Positions 5,059-6,928 of a DNA stretch of 6,928 nucleotides are shown one piece after another. Source of the stretch: an uncultured Collinsella sp. (GTDB taxonomy: Bacteria > Actinomycetota > Coriobacteriia > Coriobacteriales > Coriobacteriaceae); assembly GCA_902478885.1 (NCBI GenBank), contig CABSMS010000095.1:1-6928 (forward strand), written 5' to 3'. The notes under the pieces were generated by a model. The model was not told where the DNA came from. It made no database searches and was given only the letters and a program-made list of their open reading frames with translations. Made by a program: the position numbers and the translations under genes. Each line of letters opens with the position of its first letter. Position 1 is the first letter of the stretch.

Positions 5059-6885
5059 ATGGCAGACGCTAAGGATTTCCTGTTTGAGATCGGTACGGAG
5101 GAAATGCCCTCCGCACCGTTGAACAATGCCGTCAAGCAGCTTGGCACCATGATCGCCAAGGGCCTCGACGAGGCCGGTCTGGCCCATGGCGAGGTCCGCG
5201 TGATCTCGAGCCCGCGTCGTCTGGCTGCACTCGTGGCCGACGTCGCCACTGCGACCGATGAGGTCCATGAGGTCAAGCGCGGTCCCGCGGCAAACATTGC
5301 CTTCGATGCCGACGGCAACGCCACCAAGGCCGCCCAGGGCTTCGCCCGCAAGTGCGGTGTGGCTGCCGAGGACCTGGTTCGACGCGAGGACACTGACGGT
5401 CGCGAGTATGTGTTCGCCGAGAAGAGCATTCCCTCCGCACCGGCTACGCCGATTCTGACCGCTCTGTGCGAGAAGACTATTGCCGGCCTGCAGTGGCCCA
5501 ACTACCGCAGCCAGCGCTGGGGCCACGAGCACGCGACCTTTGTTCGTCCGGTCCGTTGGATCTGCTGCCTTTTGGGCGAGGATGTTGTTCCCGTGTCGTT
5601 TGCCGACGTGACGAGCGGCAACACCACGCGTGGTCATCGCGTACTTGGCCCTGGTGACCATGTGGTTGCCAGCCCCGCCGTCTACGAGCAGGTGCTCGAG
5701 GACGCCGGCGTGCTTTCTGCCGAGCGACGCCGCGAGGCCATCCTCGCCGGTATCGCCGAGGTCGAGGCCGCTCGCCCCGGCTGCCATGTTGATACGCCCA
5801 AGAAGGTTTTCGAGGAGGTTATCAACCTCTGCGAGTGGCCGACGGTGCTCGTCGGTACCTTCGATGAGGAGTTCCTCAAGGTCCCGCACGAGATCATCTG
5901 CGAGTCCATGCTCACCAACCAGCGCTACTTCCCGATCTATGACGGCGAGGGCAAGCTCACGCGTGAATTCGTGGTCGTTTCCAACAGCAAGCCCGAGAAC
6001 GCCGAGCGCGTGATCGACGGCAACGAGCGCGTCGTGCGCGCCCGTCTGGACGACGCCAAGTTCTTCTACGAGGAGGACCTGAAGATCTCCCTTGACGAGT
6101 TCCGTGAGCGTCTGGCCAAGGTTGCCTTCCAGGAGAAGCTCGGTAGCGTGCTCGCCAAGTCCGAGCGCATCGAGCAGCTCGCGCTCGCTATTGCCCGCGA
6201 GGCTCATCTGGGCGCCCACCTTGCCGCCGATGCCGGCCGTGCCGCGCACCTGTGCAAGGCCGACCTGGTGTCCAACGCCGTTGTCGAGTTCACGAGCCAG
6301 CAGGGCGTGATGGGCGGTTATTACGCGACCGCGATGGGGGAGAACGACGAGGTCGCCCACGCCATTCGCGATCATTATCGTCCCCGCTTTGCCGGTGACG
6401 AGCTGCCCGAGGGCACCGCTGGCTGCATCGTGGCCTGCGCCGACAAGCTCGATACCATCGCCGGTATCTTTGCCATCGGCGAGCCCCCGACCGGCTCCTC
6501 CGACCCCTACGCGCTGCGTCGTGCCGCTATCGGCATCATCAACATCCTGCGCGATCGTCTGCCGATCGACCCCACGTCGCTCATCGACTTCGCTCTCGAG
6601 CTCTATAGCGAGCAGGGCATTGAGTTCGACGCCGTCGAGGTCGCCCAGCAGGTCCGTGACTTCTTCCACGGCCGTCTGGTGAGCATGGCCCGCGACGAGA
6701 AGATTCCGGCCGATACCGTCGCCGCCGTCTCCGCGGTGCACATCATCGCCCCGTCCGTCTTCTTCGCCCGCTGCGCCGCGCTCGATGAGGCCCGCAAGAA
6801 CGACGCCGAGACCTTCGACAACCTGGCGACCGCCTATGCCCGCGCCGCGCACATCTCCAAGCCCGAGCTGGGTGCGGAGTACGAC
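5059..6885 (+). CDS. glyS: glycyl-tRNA synthetase beta subunit, 3'-truncated by contig end
   Basis: GlyS is the tRNA-recognition subunit of alpha2beta2 glycyl-tRNA synthetase and works with the GlyQ encoded just upstream. The genomic part gives 609 residues. It shows the N-terminal FLFEIGTEEMPS (7-18), SPRRLA (51-56), RSQRWGHEHATFVRPVRWI (150-168), TNQRYF (286-291), GNERVVRARLDDAKFFYEED (321-340), the HD-like region with KADLVSNAVVEF (400-411) and GVMGGYYA (416-423), and ADKLDTIAGIF followed by GEPPTGSSDPYALRR. The family is about 690 residues long, so roughly 80-100 residues of the C-terminal anticodon-binding domain are missing. The frame runs on for LSLIHI and a TGA at 6904-6906, but those codons are Nextera adapter, not gene. 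GAGGTGG (5044-5050) lies eight bases before the ATG. The truncation is an assembly artefact, not a pseudogene. Confidence 0.96.
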
Positions 6886-6928
6886 CTGTCTCTTATACAC
6901 ATCTGACGCTGCCGACGAATAGCCTTGT
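6886..6928. other. Illumina Nextera adapter contamination at contig end
   Basis: Bases 6886-6904 read CTGTCTCTTATACACATCT, the Nextera transposase mosaic end. Bases 6905-6918 read GACGCTGCCGACGA, the rest of the read-1 side adapter. Bases 6919-6926 (ATAGCCTT) fall in the i5 index position and are the reverse complement of AAGGCTAT, which I recall as Nextera XT index S520. The final GT would begin the P5 flow-cell sequence. None of this is genomic. It gives the telltale LSLIHI tail in the plus-strand frame and an MYKRQ start on the minus strand. Confidence 0.98.

Noticed and set aside
6886..6906. Apparent natural C-terminus and stop codon of GlyS (LSLIHI then TGA)
   Set aside because: The residues and stop are encoded by Nextera adapter, and the family continues for about 80-100 more residues. 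The gene is cut by the contig end, not terminated.
1..6928. CRISPR arrays, tRNA or rRNA genes, insertion sequences, phage or defence genes
   Set aside because: I looked for repeats, inverted ends, tRNA-like folds and transposase or integrase motifs on both strands and saw none. The window is ordinary housekeeping sequence plus the adapter end.

Overview
This 6.9-kb, GC-rich fragment looks like a chromosomal housekeeping locus from a high-GC gut actinobacterium of the class Coriobacteriia, most probably Collinsella or a close relative. That placement is inferred from the strong G/C bias at third codon positions, the gene order and the overall flavour of the proteins; no database search was possible. 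The right-hand end is not genomic. From about base 6886 onward the sequence is Illumina Nextera adapter, so the window is the end of an assembled contig.

Layout: bases 3-77 may be the last codons of an unidentified plus-strand gene. A convergent minus-strand gene follows (139-1392), encoding the translesion polymerase DNA polymerase IV (DinB). A 201-bp divergent intergenic region (1393-1593) separates dinB from a tightly packed plus-strand operon: rpsP (ribosomal protein bS16), khpA (KH-domain RNA-binding protein), rimM (16S maturation factor), trmD (tRNA m1G37 methyltransferase) and lepB (type I signal peptidase). Gaps inside this cluster are 2-10 nt, which suggests one transcript with translational coupling. 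A 59-nt gap leads to glyQ and glyS, the alpha and beta subunits of the heterotetrameric glycyl-tRNA synthetase, which are 3 nt apart. glyS is cut by the contig end after about 609 codons.

How the genes work together: the operon is a protein-synthesis module. bS16 and RimM act in 30S subunit assembly, KhpA is a small RNA chaperone-like protein, TrmD prevents +1 frameshifting by modifying G37 of tRNAs, and GlyQS charges tRNA-Gly. LepB cleaves signal peptides of exported proteins and often sits near this cluster. Compared with the common order ffh-rpsP-rimM-trmD-rplS-lepB, neither ffh nor rplS is present here.

I found no previously undescribed system. The observations most worth checking are the adapter-derived contig end (which creates a chimeric GlyS tail and a spurious 657-codon antisense reading frame), a Glu at the position of the TrmD catalytic Asp, two well-supported starts for khpA, tandem small hairpins in front of rpsP, and a possible LexA-like site at the start of dinB.
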